Shown here piece by piece: positions 16,633 through 25,089 of a stretch of DNA of 43,406 nucleotides. The notes under the pieces were generated by a model. It did not search any database. It was not told the DNA's origin and worked only from the letters and a program-made list of their open reading frames with translations. This stretch comes from Streptomyces sp. NP-1717 (GTDB lineage Bacteria > Actinomycetota > Actinomycetes > Streptomycetales > Streptomycetaceae). How positions within the stretch are numbered: position 1 is the first letter of the stretch; each line of letters starts with the position of its first letter. A program made the translations under genes and the position numbers. The stretch is taken from assembly GCF_022695985.1 (NCBI RefSeq), contig NZ_JAAPBF010000039.1:1-43406 (forward strand), read 5' to 3'.

Positions 16633-19080
16633 ATGAGCGACGCGCAGCAGCAGGGCTGGGCCCCGCGCGACCCGACGGACCACGGCTCCGGCACGCGCCC
16701 CGGCGGCAGGGCCTCCGGCCCGGGGGCCGGCCGCAAGGGGCGCAAGGCCCGCCGAAGGCGCACCGGCTGGCGACGGATCCTGCCCACCCGGCGGATGCTG
16801 CTCGGCGCGTTCCTGGTCTGCGCGGTCGTCCTCATCGGCGGCTTCATCAGCGGCTACACCCTCGTCAAGATCCCGCCCGCCAATGTCGCGGCCGTCGCTC
16901 AGTCCAACGTGTACCTGTACGAGGACGGCAGCCAGCTCGCGCGCGACGGCGAGGTCAACCGCGAGAACGTGCCCCTCTCCCAGATCCCGTCGCACGTCCG
17001 CCGCGCCGTACTGGCCGCCGAGGACCGGGACTTCTACAACGAACCCGCCGTCGACCCCCAGGGCATGGCCCGCGCCGCCTGGAACACGATGACCGGCAAG
17101 GGCACGCAGGGCGGCTCCACGATCACCCAGCAGTACGTCAAGAACTACTACCTCGCCCAGGAACAGACCGTCGTCCGCAAGGGCAAGGAGTTCTTCATCG
17201 CGATCAAGCTCAACCGCGAGGAGAGCAAGGCGCAGATTCTGGAGGGCTACCTCAACACCAGTTACTTCGGGCGCAACGCGTACGGCATCCAGGCCGCCGC
17301 ACACGCCTACTACGGCAAGGACATCCAGGACGTCGACACCGCGCAGGGCGCGTTCCTGGCCGCGCTGCTCAACGCGCCCAGCGCGTACGACGTGGCCGTG
17401 CACCCGGAGAACAGGCCGCAGGCGGAGGGCCGCTGGAAGTACGTCCTGGACGGCATGGTCAGCGAGAAGTGGCTCTCCCCCGCCGACCGGGCGGCCCTCA
17501 CCTTCCCGATGCCCGGCGAGGCGAAACCGTCCACCGGGCTCTCCGGACAGCGCGGCTACATCGTCCAGGCGGTCGAGGACTACCTCACCAAGAACAAGAT
17601 CATCGACGACAGCACCCTCGCCAGCGGGGGCTACCGGATCACCACGACGCTCCAGCGGCCGAAGCAGAACGCCCTCGTCGCGGCCGTCGACGAACAGGTC
17701 ATGTCGAAGGTCGACGCCAAGCGCGCGGCCGACCGCAACGTGCGGGTCGGCAGCGTCTCCATCGACCCCGCCACCGGCGGGGTCGTCGCCATGTACGGCG
17801 GCGTCGACTACACACGGCAGTACGTCAACAACGCGACCCGCCGCGACTACCAGGTCGGCTCCACCTTCAAACCGTTCGTGTTCACCGCCGCCGTCGAGAA
17901 CGGCTCGCACACCCAGGACGGCGAGCGGATCACCCCCGGCACCGTCTACGACGGCACCAACAAGCGCATGGTGCAGGGCCCGGACGGGCCCACCGGCTAC
18001 GACCCCGCCAACGAGGACGACGTCAGCTACGGAGACGTCACCGTCAGCGAGGCCACCGACAAGTCCGTCAACTCCGTGTACGCGCAGATGGCGCAGGACG
18101 TCGGCCCCACGCGGGTCCGCGGCACCGCGGTCGCTCTCGGCATCCCCGACGACACCCCCGACCTCACCGCGTCGCCGTCCATCGCCCTCGGCCCGGCCAC
18201 GGCGAGCGTGCTCGACCTGACGGAGGCGTACGCGACCCTCGCCAACCACGGGGCGCACGGCACGTACACGATGGTCACGAGGATCACCAAGGACGGCAGG
18301 ACCGTCGAACTGCCGCGCCAGAAGCCCGGACAGGCCGTCAGCCGCGAGGCCGCCGACACCACCACGGCGATCCTCCGGAGCGTGGTGGAGGACGGTACGG
18401 GGACGGCGGCCCAGTCCGCGAACCGGCCGGCGGCCGGCAAGACGGGCACGGCGGAGGACGACAAGGCGGCCTGGTTCGCCGGCTACACGCCCGACCTCGC
18501 GACGGTCGTCGCGATCATGGGCGCGGACCCCAGAACGGCGCAGCAGAAACCGCTGTACGGCGCGCTCGGGCTGACCCGCGTCAACGGCGGCGGGCCGCCC
18601 GCGCAGATCTGGGGCCAGTTCACGGCGGCGGCCCTCCAGGACACGGAGCCCACGGACTTCGAACTGACCCTGAAGGACGGGGTGGAGGACATCCCCCCGC
18701 CGGACGACGAGTCCGGCGCGCCCGAGGAGCCGTCGTCACCCGATTCGCCGGAGTACCCCGGCGAATCGGGTGAGCCCGACGCATCGGGCGGGCCCTCGGG
18801 GCAGGACGGAGGTACGGCGCAGGGCCGGAGCGAAGGCGCCGACCCGGGCCGGCCTCAGGGCCGGCCATCCGGCGGCGCGGACGGCGGCGGTGGTGGTACG
18901 GACGGGGGCCAGGGCGACGGCGGGACGCAGGGCCAGGACCAGGACCAAGGCCGGACGAACGGCCTGACCGACGGCCTCATCGGAGGAGGCGGCCCACCGG
19001 ACGCGGACACGGCCAACGGCACACCCCGCGCGGCACGGTCACCAGTGACGCCCGGACCGCCGCCCCCGGTGGCCCGGTGA
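16633..19080 (+). CDS. Class A penicillin-binding protein (transglycosylase/transpeptidase)
   Basis: 815 residues from the ATG at 16633, which has GAGGAG 11 bases upstream; ATG 16603 is an alternative. There is a basic cytoplasmic tail and one membrane helix (about 55-75). The GT51 glycosyltransferase has catalytic AAEDRDFYNE (E130) and GGSTITQQYVKN. The transpeptidase has STFK (S410, K413), SVN (478-480) and KTGT (603-606). It polymerises and crosslinks peptidoglycan at the outer membrane face. The last ~130 residues are a Gly/Pro/Asp-rich low-complexity tail common in Streptomyces PBPs. By recalled gene order it corresponds to the PBP near SCO2897. Confidence 0.95.
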   Translation: MSDAQQQGWAPRDPTDHGSGTRPGGRASGPGAGRKGRKARRRRTGWRRILPTRRMLLGAFLVCAVVLIGGFISGYTLVKIPPANVAAVAQSNVYLYEDGSQLARDGEVNRENVPLSQIPSHVRRAVLAAEDRDFYNEPAVDPQGMARAAWNTMTGKGTQGGSTITQQYVKNYYLAQEQTVVRKGKEFFIAIKLNREESKAQILEGYLNTSYFGRNAYGIQAAAHAYYGKDIQDVDTAQGAFLAALLNAPSAYDVAVHPENRPQAEGRWKYVLDGMVSEKWLSPADRAALTFPMPGEAKPSTGLSGQRGYIVQAVEDYLTKNKIIDDSTLASGGYRITTTLQRPKQNALVAAVDEQVMSKVDAKRAADRNVRVGSVSIDPATGGVVAMYGGVDYTRQYVNNATRRDYQVGSTFKPFVFTAAVENGSHTQDGERITPGTVYDGTNKRMVQGPDGPTGYDPANEDDVSYGDVTVSEATDKSVNSVYAQMAQDVGPTRVRGTAVALGIPDDTPDLTASPSIALGPATASVLDLTEAYATLANHGAHGTYTMVTRITKDGRTVELPRQKPGQAVSREAADTTTAILRSVVEDGTGTAAQSANRPAAGKTGTAEDDKAAWFAGYTPDLATVVAIMGADPRTAQQKPLYGALGLTRVNGGGPPAQIWGQFTAAALQDTEPTDFELTLKDGVEDIPPPDDESGAPEEPSSPDSPEYPGESGEPDASGGPSGQDGGTAQGRSEGADPGRPQGRPSGGADGGGGGTDGGQGDGGTQGQDQDQGRTNGLTDGLIGGGGPPDADTANGTPRAARSPVTPGPPPPVAR

Positions 19081-19249
19081 CCTGGTGCGCCCCTTCCGGG
19101 CGGACGGGAACAAGCTCGGCCCAAGAGCCGGGAACCAGACCCTGCCCGGCCGATCCCCGGGGATCAGCCCGGGGCGTCCGGTGGGGTGCCGCGCAAGGCG
19201 GAGAGCCGTTCTCGTACCGGCCGTACCGGCACGGCTTCAAGAACACTGC

Positions 19250-19570
19250 CTAGTGGCCCGACGTCGCCTTCAGGCCCACCACGGCCACCAGCAGCAGGCA
19301 GACGAAGAAGATCCGCGCGGCGGTCGCCGGTTCGCCCAGGGCCACCATGCCGACCACCGCCGCGCCGGCCGCGCCGATGCCGACCCACACGCCGTACGCC
19401 GTACCGATCGGCAGCGTCTTGGCGGCCTGCGAGAGCAGCAGCATGCTGACGACGATTCCGGCACCGGTGAACACGCTCGGCCACAGCCGGGTGAATCCTT
19501 CGGTGTACTTCATCCCGATCGACCAGCCGACTTCGAGCAGACCGGCGACAATGAGCAGGACCCAGGCCAT
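19250..19570 (-). CDS. sugE: SMR family guanidinium exporter (SugE/Gdx)
   Basis: 106 residues and four helices. It matches the Gdx/SugE branch of small multidrug resistance proteins: E13 in VAGLLEVGWSIGMKYT, TAYGVWVGIGA and ALGEPATAARI. Gdx exports guanidinium in exchange for protons as a dual-topology dimer. The assignment is greatly strengthened by a guanidine-III riboswitch immediately upstream. It is a single-gene form, not the paired EbrAB type. GGAGG lies just before the ATG. Confidence 0.93.
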   Translation of the reverse strand: MAWVLLIVAGLLEVGWSIGMKYTEGFTRLWPSVFTGAGIVVSMLLLSQAAKTLPIGTAYGVWVGIGAAGAAVVGMVALGEPATAARIFFVCLLLVAVVGLKATSGH

Positions 19571-19604
19571 GACAGCACCTCCGTGCGAAACGCGAACAGG
19601 GGGT

Positions 19605-19646
19605 GCGTCGTCTTTCGATTGACCCGGTACGGCGCGTCTCGTCGGG
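19605..19646 (-). promoter_or_regulatory. Guanidine-III riboswitch (ykkC-III)
   Basis: The 42-base minus-strand element begins CCCGACGAG, continues GCGCCGTACCGGGTCA and ends AAGACGACGC. It matches the actinobacterial guanidine-III aptamer almost base for base: P1 CCCG/CGGG, and a pseudoknot of GCGCCGT with ACGACGC with one C-A mismatch. It ends 34 bases before the sugE ATG, so it probably controls translation start. Guanidine binding should expose the ribosome site. Confidence 0.9.
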
Positions 19647-19670
19647 GTCCCCCAAACGTAGCAAAGAGAA

Positions 19671-19712
19671 GGCGAAAGGGCCCGGTGACGATCGTCACCG
19701 GGCCCTTTCGCC
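19671..19712 (-). terminator. Perfect 19-bp hairpin terminator
   Basis: Arms starting GGCGAAAGGGCCCGG are perfectly complementary over 19 bases around a GATC loop. It lies 20 bases after the GroES-like stop and upstream of the riboswitch, and so insulates sugE from the upstream gene. Confidence 0.8.
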
Positions 19713-19732
19713 GTCCGCTGTGTCCAGGCCGT

Positions 19733-20089
19733 CTAGAGGTAGAGCCCCGTGGAGTCCTCCGACCCCTCGAAACGGTCGGCCGCCACCGCGTGCAGGTCGC
19801 GTTCCCGCATGAGTACGTAGGCCACGCCCCGTACTTCCACCTCGGCGCGGTCCTCGGGGTCGTACAGCACCCGGTCCGCGGGCTCCACCGTCCGTACGCT
19901 CTGGCCGACCGCGACCACCTCGGCCCAGGCGAGGCGCCGTCCGACCGCGGCGGTCGCCGGGATGACGATGCCGCCGGACGAACGCCGCTCGCCCTCCGGG
20001 ATGTCGGTCCTGACCAGCACCCGGTCGTGCAGCATCCGGATGGGCAGCTTGTCATTGGAGGTGTCGAGGGAGTTGTCGCTCACGCCCAC
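19733..20089 (-). CDS. GroES-like (Cpn10-fold) small protein
   Basis: 118 residues from a GTG at 20089; a second in-frame GTG lies at 20083. It shows the co-chaperonin fold pattern: LHDRVLVRTDIPEGERRSSGGIVIP near 20-44, AEVVAVGQ and ADRVLYDPED. There is no groEL nearby, and it differs from true GroES in the mobile loop and C-terminus. It is probably a divergent Cpn10-like paralogue conserved in Streptomyces. Function unproven. Confidence 0.82.
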   Translation of the reverse strand: MGVSDNSLDTSNDKLPIRMLHDRVLVRTDIPEGERRSSGGIVIPATAAVGRRLAWAEVVAVGQSVRTVEPADRVLYDPEDRAEVEVRGVAYVLMRERDLHAVAADRFEGSEDSTGLYL

Positions 20090-20132
20090 GAACCTACCCG
20101 CCCGAACCCCCGCCCCATGACGGGCCCCGTGC

Positions 20133-20453
20133 TCAGAGCCGCCGACGGCGCGCCGACATGGTGAGCAGACCGACCACGCCGACGACGACCAGAGCGATCG
20201 GGACGAGCCGCTCCAGCCGGGGAGCGCCGTCCTCCGAGACGAACTTGTGCTTCACACCCGTCACCGTGCGATTCACCGCGACATACGCCTTGCCCGCGGT
20301 CTGGTCCACCCGGGAGACCATCCGGGCCTTCGCGTCGCCCATGATTGTCTGCGGGTGCACCCGCACGCCGATCTCGTCGAGCGTCTCGGCGAGCTGGTCG
20401 CGCCTGCGGACGATGTCCGCCTCGATCTGCGCAGGGGTCCTGGCATCCGACAC
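20133..20453 (-). CDS. DUF3618 membrane protein
   Basis: 106 residues from the GTG at 20453, with GGAGG about seven bases upstream. The DUF3618 signature is at the N-terminus: RTPAQIEADIVRRRDQLAET, then LDEIGVRVHP. A single C-terminal membrane helix (LVPIALVVVGVVGLLTM) is followed by a basic tail. Role unknown. Confidence 0.9.
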   Translation of the reverse strand: MSDARTPAQIEADIVRRRDQLAETLDEIGVRVHPQTIMGDAKARMVSRVDQTAGKAYVAVNRTVTGVKHKFVSEDGAPRLERLVPIALVVVGVVGLLTMSARRRRL

Positions 20454-20610
20454 CGCGCTGCCTCCGTCGTCGTGTCCGGTTGGTTGGTCCTTCGGTCCTT
20501 CGCCTTCACCGACAGTCTGTCAGCTCGGCCGCTCTCGCACCCCGCGGCGCCCCTACTACGCTCGGGCCGATACAGCCGGGCGCCCTGCCCACCCCGTACC
20601 GAGGAGAACC

Positions 20611-21078
20611 ATGAGCGAGCGACTTCAGCCGGGCGACACCGCCCCCGCCTTCACCCTGCCCGACGCGGACGGCAACGACGTATCGCTCGCCGACCACAAG
20701 GGACGCAAGGTCATCGTCTACTTCTACCCCGCCGCGCTTACCCCCGGATGCACCAAGCAGGCCTGCGACTTCACCGACAACCTCGACGTGCTGGCCGGCG
20801 CGGGCTACGACGTCATCGGCGTCTCGCCCGACAAGCCGGAGAAGCTCGCGAAGTTCCGCGATAAGGAGGATCTGAAGGTCACGCTGGTCGGCGACACCGA
20901 CAAGGCCGTCCTCACCGCGTACGGCGCGTTCGGCGAGAAGAAGCTCTACGGCAAGACGGTGACGGGCGTCATCCGCTCGACGGTCGTCGTCGACGAGGAG
21001 GGCAAGGTCGAGCGCGCGCTGTACAACGTCCGGGCCACCGGCCATGTCGCGAAGATCATCAAGGATCTCGGCATCTAG
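20611..21078 (+). CDS. bcp: Thioredoxin-dependent thiol peroxidase (Bcp/PrxQ)
   Basis: 155 residues, with GAGGAGA before the ATG. Peroxiredoxin-fold protein of the Bcp/PrxQ class: peroxidatic C47 in LTPGCTKQACDF and resolving C52 five residues later, then VIGVSPDKPEKLAKF. It reduces hydrogen peroxide and organic peroxides with thioredoxin in the cytoplasm. Full family length, no anomaly. Confidence 0.95.
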   Translation: MSERLQPGDTAPAFTLPDADGNDVSLADHKGRKVIVYFYPAALTPGCTKQACDFTDNLDVLAGAGYDVIGVSPDKPEKLAKFRDKEDLKVTLVGDTDKAVLTAYGAFGEKKLYGKTVTGVIRSTVVVDEEGKVERALYNVRATGHVAKIIKDLGI

Positions 21079-21199
21079 GTTCTCTCCGGCGGAGCACGAG
21101 CCGGAGCCCCGCGACGCCGTGGCTCCGGCTTGCGGCCCTCGCGGCACGGTGCGGAGGCTTTCCCGAGGACTCACGTCCCCGAGGAAAGGAATCCGGACC

Positions 21200-22696
21200 A
21201 TGGCGGCACCCGAGCGCGACCAGGTTGCCGACTCCCCGGCGGCCCGGCGGCACCCGCACCTCTTCCGCGCCCTGCGGCGCCGCAAGAACCCACGACTGCG
21301 CAGGTCGGACGTCACCGTCACCGACGAGGCGGCCGTCAGGCGGGCGGTGAAGGCGGCCTCGCTGGGCAATGCCATGGAGTGGTTCGACTTCGGCATCTAC
21401 AGCTATCTGGCCGTCACCATCGGCCATGTCTTCTTCCCCTCGGGCAACGACACCGTCCAACTGCTCTCCTCCTTCGCGACCTTCGCGGTGGCCTTCCTCG
21501 TACGGCCACTCGGCGGCATGTTCTTCGGCCCTTTGGGTGACCGGATCGGCCGCAAGAAGGTCCTGGCCATGACCATGATCATGATGGCGATCGGCACCGG
21601 CACGATCGGGCTGATCCCGTCGTACGACACCATCGGCTTCTGGTCCCCCGCCCTGCTGATCCTCTTCCGGCTGGTCCAGGGCTTCTCCACCGGCGGCGAG
21701 TACGGCGGCGCGTCCACCTTCATCGCCGAGTACGCCCCCGACAAACGGCGCGGGTTCTTCGGCAGCTTCCTGGAATTCGGCACCCTCGCCGGGTACGTCG
21801 GAGCGGCCGGGCTCGTCACCGGGCTCACCGCCTGGCTCGGCTCCGACGGCATGGCCGCCTGGGGCTGGCGCGTACCGTTCCTCGTCGCCGCGCCGCTGGG
21901 GCTCATCGGGCTCTATCTGCGGCTGAGACTGGACGAGACCCCCGCGTTCGCCAAGATGGAACAGGGCTCGGTCCGCGTGTCCGAGACCGCCGACACGGTC
22001 GAGACCAGCACGACCGCGGACCTCGGCAAGATCTTCCAGGACCACTGGCCGAGGCTGATCCTGTGCGTCTGTCTCGTCGGCGCGTACAACGTCACCGACT
22101 ACATGCTGCTGTCGTACATGCCGACGTACCTCTCCGACCAGCTCGACTACAGCGACACCCACGGGCTGCTCATCCTGCTCGGCGTCATGGTCGCGCTGAT
22201 GGCGGTCATCAACCAAGTGGGCCGTCTCAGCGACCACTTCGGCCGCAAGCCGCTCCTGATGTCCGGAATGTTCGGCTTCCTGGTCCTCTCCCTTCCGGCG
22301 TTCCTGCTGATCGAGCAGGGCAGCTACCTCGCGATCATCGCCGGGATGGCGATGCTGGGGCTCTCCCTGGTCTGTCTGCTCGGCACCATGTCGGCGGCCC
22401 TGCCCGCGCTCTTCCCCACGAACGTCCGCTACGGCTCCCTGTCGGTCGGCTACAACCTCTCGGCGTCCCTCTTCGGCGGTACGACCCCGTTCGTGATCAC
22501 CGGCCTGATCGGGCTCACGGGCGACAAGCTGATGCCCGCGTACTACGCGATGTTCGCGGCCCTGGTCGGCGTCGTCGCGGTGGCCTGCATGCGGGAGACG
22601 GCCCGTCAGCCGCTGGAGGGATCGCCGCCGTCGGTGGAGACGAAGGAGGAGGCGGTGGCGCTGGTCCTGGCGATGGCGGCCGAGCGGAGGGTCTGA
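21200..22696 (+). CDS. MHS-family MFS transporter (proline/betaine/organic acid symporter type)
   Basis: 498 residues from the ATG at 21200 with a GAGGAAAGGA site; the open frame upstream to 21044 overlaps bcp. Metabolite:H+ symporter signatures include ASLGNAMEWFDFGIYSYLA, GPLGDRIGRKKVL (motif A) and GFSTGGEYGGASTFIAEYAP. Twelve helices are expected, preceded by a basic cytoplasmic tail of about 50 residues. ProP-like osmolyte or dicarboxylate uptake is possible; the substrate is not resolved. Confidence 0.92.
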   Translation: MAAPERDQVADSPAARRHPHLFRALRRRKNPRLRRSDVTVTDEAAVRRAVKAASLGNAMEWFDFGIYSYLAVTIGHVFFPSGNDTVQLLSSFATFAVAFLVRPLGGMFFGPLGDRIGRKKVLAMTMIMMAIGTGTIGLIPSYDTIGFWSPALLILFRLVQGFSTGGEYGGASTFIAEYAPDKRRGFFGSFLEFGTLAGYVGAAGLVTGLTAWLGSDGMAAWGWRVPFLVAAPLGLIGLYLRLRLDETPAFAKMEQGSVRVSETADTVETSTTADLGKIFQDHWPRLILCVCLVGAYNVTDYMLLSYMPTYLSDQLDYSDTHGLLILLGVMVALMAVINQVGRLSDHFGRKPLLMSGMFGFLVLSLPAFLLIEQGSYLAIIAGMAMLGLSLVCLLGTMSAALPALFPTNVRYGSLSVGYNLSASLFGGTTPFVITGLIGLTGDKLMPAYYAMFAALVGVVAVACMRETARQPLEGSPPSVETKEEAVALVLAMAAERRV

Positions 22697-22832
22697 GACC
22701 TGATCTTCGCGGGTCACCGCGGAGCGTGCCGCGACTTATCCACATTCCGGTCGTGACCTTCCGATTAACGGTTCGTTACTCCGTATGGGACCGCGAACGC
22801 GCGGTCGGATATGGAGCGGAGGAGCGATACGG

Positions 22833-23450
22833 ATGAGATACACACGCGAAGCGCTGCAAGAGGCGGCGCGCGCGACCACCGATTTGGATGACGCTCTGCG
22901 CTGGTTTGGCAGAACGCCGACATCGGGCAGTCGGCGCTACGCTCGCGAGAAGATGACCGAGTGGGGCATCGACACGTCCCATTTCACCTCGGGGCGTGTC
23001 AGGCACACCGAGGATCGGTTACGGACGGCAGTCGCGGAGTCGACAAGCATCAAAGCGGTGCTGAAACAGCTGGGCATCAACCCGGTGGGCGGCAACCACT
23101 CACATATCAGCCGGCGCATCGTGGCGCTGGGGATAGACACGACGCATTTCAACCAGAAACGGCGTCAGCCAAAAAGGCCGAAGGAGAGTCCACTCCTTCT
23201 CCGGACACCGGAGCACGGCCGCGTTCCTGGCAGACGTCTGCGCCGGGAATTGCTCCGTATCGGAACACCTGAATCCTGCGCGATGTGTGGCATCGGGACA
23301 GTCTGGAACGGTCAGCCGCTGAGTCTTGAGGTCGACCACATCAACGGCGACTGGTGGGACAACCGTGCACCGAACCTTCGGTTACTGTGCCCCAACTGCC
23401 ACGCGGTGACTGACACATATCGCGGACGCAAGCGCAGGACCACGGCGTGA
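22833..23450 (+). CDS. HNH endonuclease with two N-terminal DNA-binding-like repeats
   Basis: 205 residues from the ATG at 22833, with GGAGGAG ahead. The C-terminal HNH module is: C149-x2-C152, LEVDHINGDWWDN (D168-H169, N171), NLRLLCPNCH (C186, C189, H190). The N-terminal part holds two repeats, each ending in GIDTSHF/GIDTTHF (45-51, 100-106); such repeats occur in phage-type HNH enzymes and probably bind DNA. Two TTA codons (residues 63 and 184) and many A/T third positions contrast with the neighbours. The stop overlaps the next GTG by four bases. A mobile or phage-derived origin is inferred. Confidence 0.88.
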   Translation: MRYTREALQEAARATTDLDDALRWFGRTPTSGSRRYAREKMTEWGIDTSHFTSGRVRHTEDRLRTAVAESTSIKAVLKQLGINPVGGNHSHISRRIVALGIDTTHFNQKRRQPKRPKESPLLLRTPEHGRVPGRRLRRELLRIGTPESCAMCGIGTVWNGQPLSLEVDHINGDWWDNRAPNLRLLCPNCHAVTDTYRGRKRRTTA

Positions 23451-24295
23451 GCGACAGATACCCACGAGAAACGCTGGTGCGAACTGCCGCCGAGTCAACC
23501 AGCCTCGTCGACCTGATGCGCCGGGTGAACGCTCCCTTGGGCAGCATCCCACGCAGATACTTGCGCCAGCGATTGGAGTCGTACGGGATCGACACCTCGC
23601 ACTTCACCGACGAACCGCTTCCCGCTCGACAACGACGCAGTTACTCCAAGGAGCGGCTACAAGAGGCGGCCGCCCGCTCGCGCAGTATCCGGGAAGTGTT
23701 GGAGTACATGGGCTTTCCCCCGGACGACAGCCCGTACGGCCATGTACGCAAGAGGCTCGACCAATTCGGCATCGACACATCGCATTTCACCGAAGGACGG
23801 CGGCGTGGCCCGAATCTGCTCCCCAGGGACGAACTGGCCGACGCCGTAGGGAAAGCTCACAGCATCGCCGGGGTGCTCCGTATCCTCGGCATACCCGTCA
23901 ACGGCGCCGGCCGCAAGCGTGTGAATCGCAGCCTGGCCGCTTACTCCATCTCCACCAGTCATTTCGCCGGGCAGGGGCACTTCCGTGGTGTCCCTTCTCG
24001 ATACCGGAAGTCAGCAGACGAGATCCTGATCCGGCTCGCCTCAGGCTCCCCGCGAACGAGCACCGCGCAACTGAGGCGCGCTCTCGACGATCTGGACATT
24101 CCACATATCTGCACCTCGTGCGGCATCGGCGACCTGTGGCAGGGAAGACAACTCGTGCTGGAGATCGACCACATCAACGGCGATCGGTTGGACAGCCGAC
24201 TGGAGAACCTTCGGTATCTCTGCCCGTCGTGCCACAGCCAGACCGCCACCTTTTCGCGGGGAACCCCAGGAGCCTCAACCGCTTGGCGCCGATGA
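23447..24295 (+). CDS. Paralogous HNH endonuclease with three repeats
   Basis: 282 residues from a GTG overlapping the previous stop (GTGA). Same family as the upstream gene but with three repeats ending GIDTSHF, GIDTSHF and SISTSHF (47-53, 108-114, 167-173). The HNH zinc module is C222-x2-C225, LEIDHINGDRLDS (D241-H242, N244) and YLCPSCH (C259, C262, H263). Arrangement points to tandem duplication followed by gain or loss of one repeat. A rare CTA codon occurs at residue 71. It ends 24 bp before a tRNA gene. Both catalytic sites look intact. Confidence 0.88.
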   Translation: MSDRYPRETLVRTAAESTSLVDLMRRVNAPLGSIPRRYLRQRLESYGIDTSHFTDEPLPARQRRSYSKERLQEAAARSRSIREVLEYMGFPPDDSPYGHVRKRLDQFGIDTSHFTEGRRRGPNLLPRDELADAVGKAHSIAGVLRILGIPVNGAGRKRVNRSLAAYSISTSHFAGQGHFRGVPSRYRKSADEILIRLASGSPRTSTAQLRRALDDLDIPHICTSCGIGDLWQGRQLVLEIDHINGDRLDSRLENLRYLCPSCHSQTATFSRGTPGASTAWRR

Positions 24296-24319
24296 CCTTC
24301 CGCACAGTAAACTCAGCGT

Positions 24320-24395
24320 GGGCTCGTACCCCAGGCTGGCCAGAGGGCGCCGGTTTAGGTCCGGTGTGTCGTGGGTTCAAATCCCACCGGGCCCA
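24320..24395 (+). tRNA. tRNA with Leu(UAG) anticodon but short variable loop
   Basis: A complete 76-base cloverleaf. The acceptor is GGGCTCG/CGGGCCC with discriminator A. The D-arm has a 3-bp stem CCC/GGG and a GG-containing loop. The anticodon arm is GCCGG-TTTAGGT-CCGGT, giving anticodon TAG. The variable region is five bases (GTGTC), and the T-arm is GTGGG-TTCAAAT-CCCAC. No CCA is encoded. The anticodon predicts leucine (CUA codons), yet bacterial tRNA-Leu normally has a long variable arm, so amino-acid identity is uncertain. A possible promoter (TTGGCG, 19 bp, TAAACT) precedes it. Confidence 0.85.
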
Positions 24396-24400
24396 CAGTA

Positions 24401-24438
24401 AGCGCTGAACCCCCTTCGATTCGGAGGGGGTTCAGTGC
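24401..24438. terminator. Bidirectional terminator between the tRNA and rdgB
   Basis: CTGAACCCCCT and AGGGGGTTCAG form an 11-bp stem around a 9-base loop. It lies just after the tRNA and just past the rdgB stop on the other strand, so it can serve both. Confidence 0.75.
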
Positions 24439-24453
24439 TGGTCTCCGGCCCGC

Positions 24454-25056
24454 TCAGCCCAGCAACTCCCGCACCGCTGGCACCAGTGCGCGGAATGCCT
24501 TGCCGCGGTGGCTGATCGCGTTCTTCTCCGCCGGGGTCAGTTCCGCACAGGTGCGGGTGTCGTTCTCCGGCTGGAGGATCGGGTCGTAGCCGAAGCCGCC
24601 CGTGCCCGAAGGCGCGTGGCGCAGGATGCCCCGGAGTTGGCCCTCGACCACCCGTTCCGTGCCGTCGGGGAGGGCCAGGGCCGCCGCGCACGCGAAGTGG
24701 GCGGCACGGTGCGGGGGCGCGATGTCGGAGAGCTGGGCCAGCAGCAGGTCGAGGTTGGCGCGGTCGTCGCCGTGGGTGCCCGCCCAGCGGGCCGAGAAGA
24801 TGCCGGGGGCGCCGCCGAGGACGTCGACGCAGAGGCCGGAGTCGTCGGCGACGGCCGGGTGTCCGGTCGCGCGGGCCAGGGCGTGCGCTTTCAGCAGGGC
24901 GTTCTCGGCGAAGGTGACGCCGGTCTCCTTGACGTCCGGGATGTCGGGGTAGGCATCCGCGCCGACGAGGTCGTGGGTGAGACCGGCGTCGGCGAGGATG
25001 GCCGTGAGTTCGGTGATTTTCCCGGCGTTGCGGGTGGCGAGGATCAGGCGCGTCAT
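24454..25056 (-). CDS. rdgB: Non-canonical purine NTP pyrophosphatase (RdgB/HAM1)
   Basis: 200 residues. HAM1 signatures are LILATRNAGKITEL at the N-terminus, TFAENALLKA, AVADDSGLCVDVLGGAPGIFSARWAG and GTGGFGYDPI, with the C-terminal ISHRGKAFRAL. It hydrolyses ITP, dITP and XTP to monophosphates and keeps deaminated purines out of nucleic acids. Full length. It lies downstream of a lipoprotein gene and rph, a common actinobacterial order. Confidence 0.97.
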   Translation of the reverse strand: MTRLILATRNAGKITELTAILADAGLTHDLVGADAYPDIPDVKETGVTFAENALLKAHALARATGHPAVADDSGLCVDVLGGAPGIFSARWAGTHGDDRANLDLLLAQLSDIAPPHRAAHFACAAALALPDGTERVVEGQLRGILRHAPSGTGGFGYDPILQPENDTRTCAELTPAEKNAISHRGKAFRALVPAVRELLG

Positions 25057-25089
25057 GCGCCGATTATCCCGCCGACGGCCGGGGGCCCG

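Noticed and set aside
16576..18258. 560-codon minus-strand frame opposite the PBP
   Set aside because: Val/Gly/Asp-rich shadow; the plus strand carries intact PBP catalytic motifs.
22736..22744. TTATCCACA, a perfect DnaA-box-like 9-mer before the HNH genes
   Set aside because: A single box with no cluster and no dnaA/dnaN context; not evidence for an origin.
22833..24395. Integrated mobile element using the tRNA as attachment site
   Set aside because: No integrase, excisionase or repeated tRNA 3' end was seen; the HNH genes may be mobile but an integrative element is not supported.
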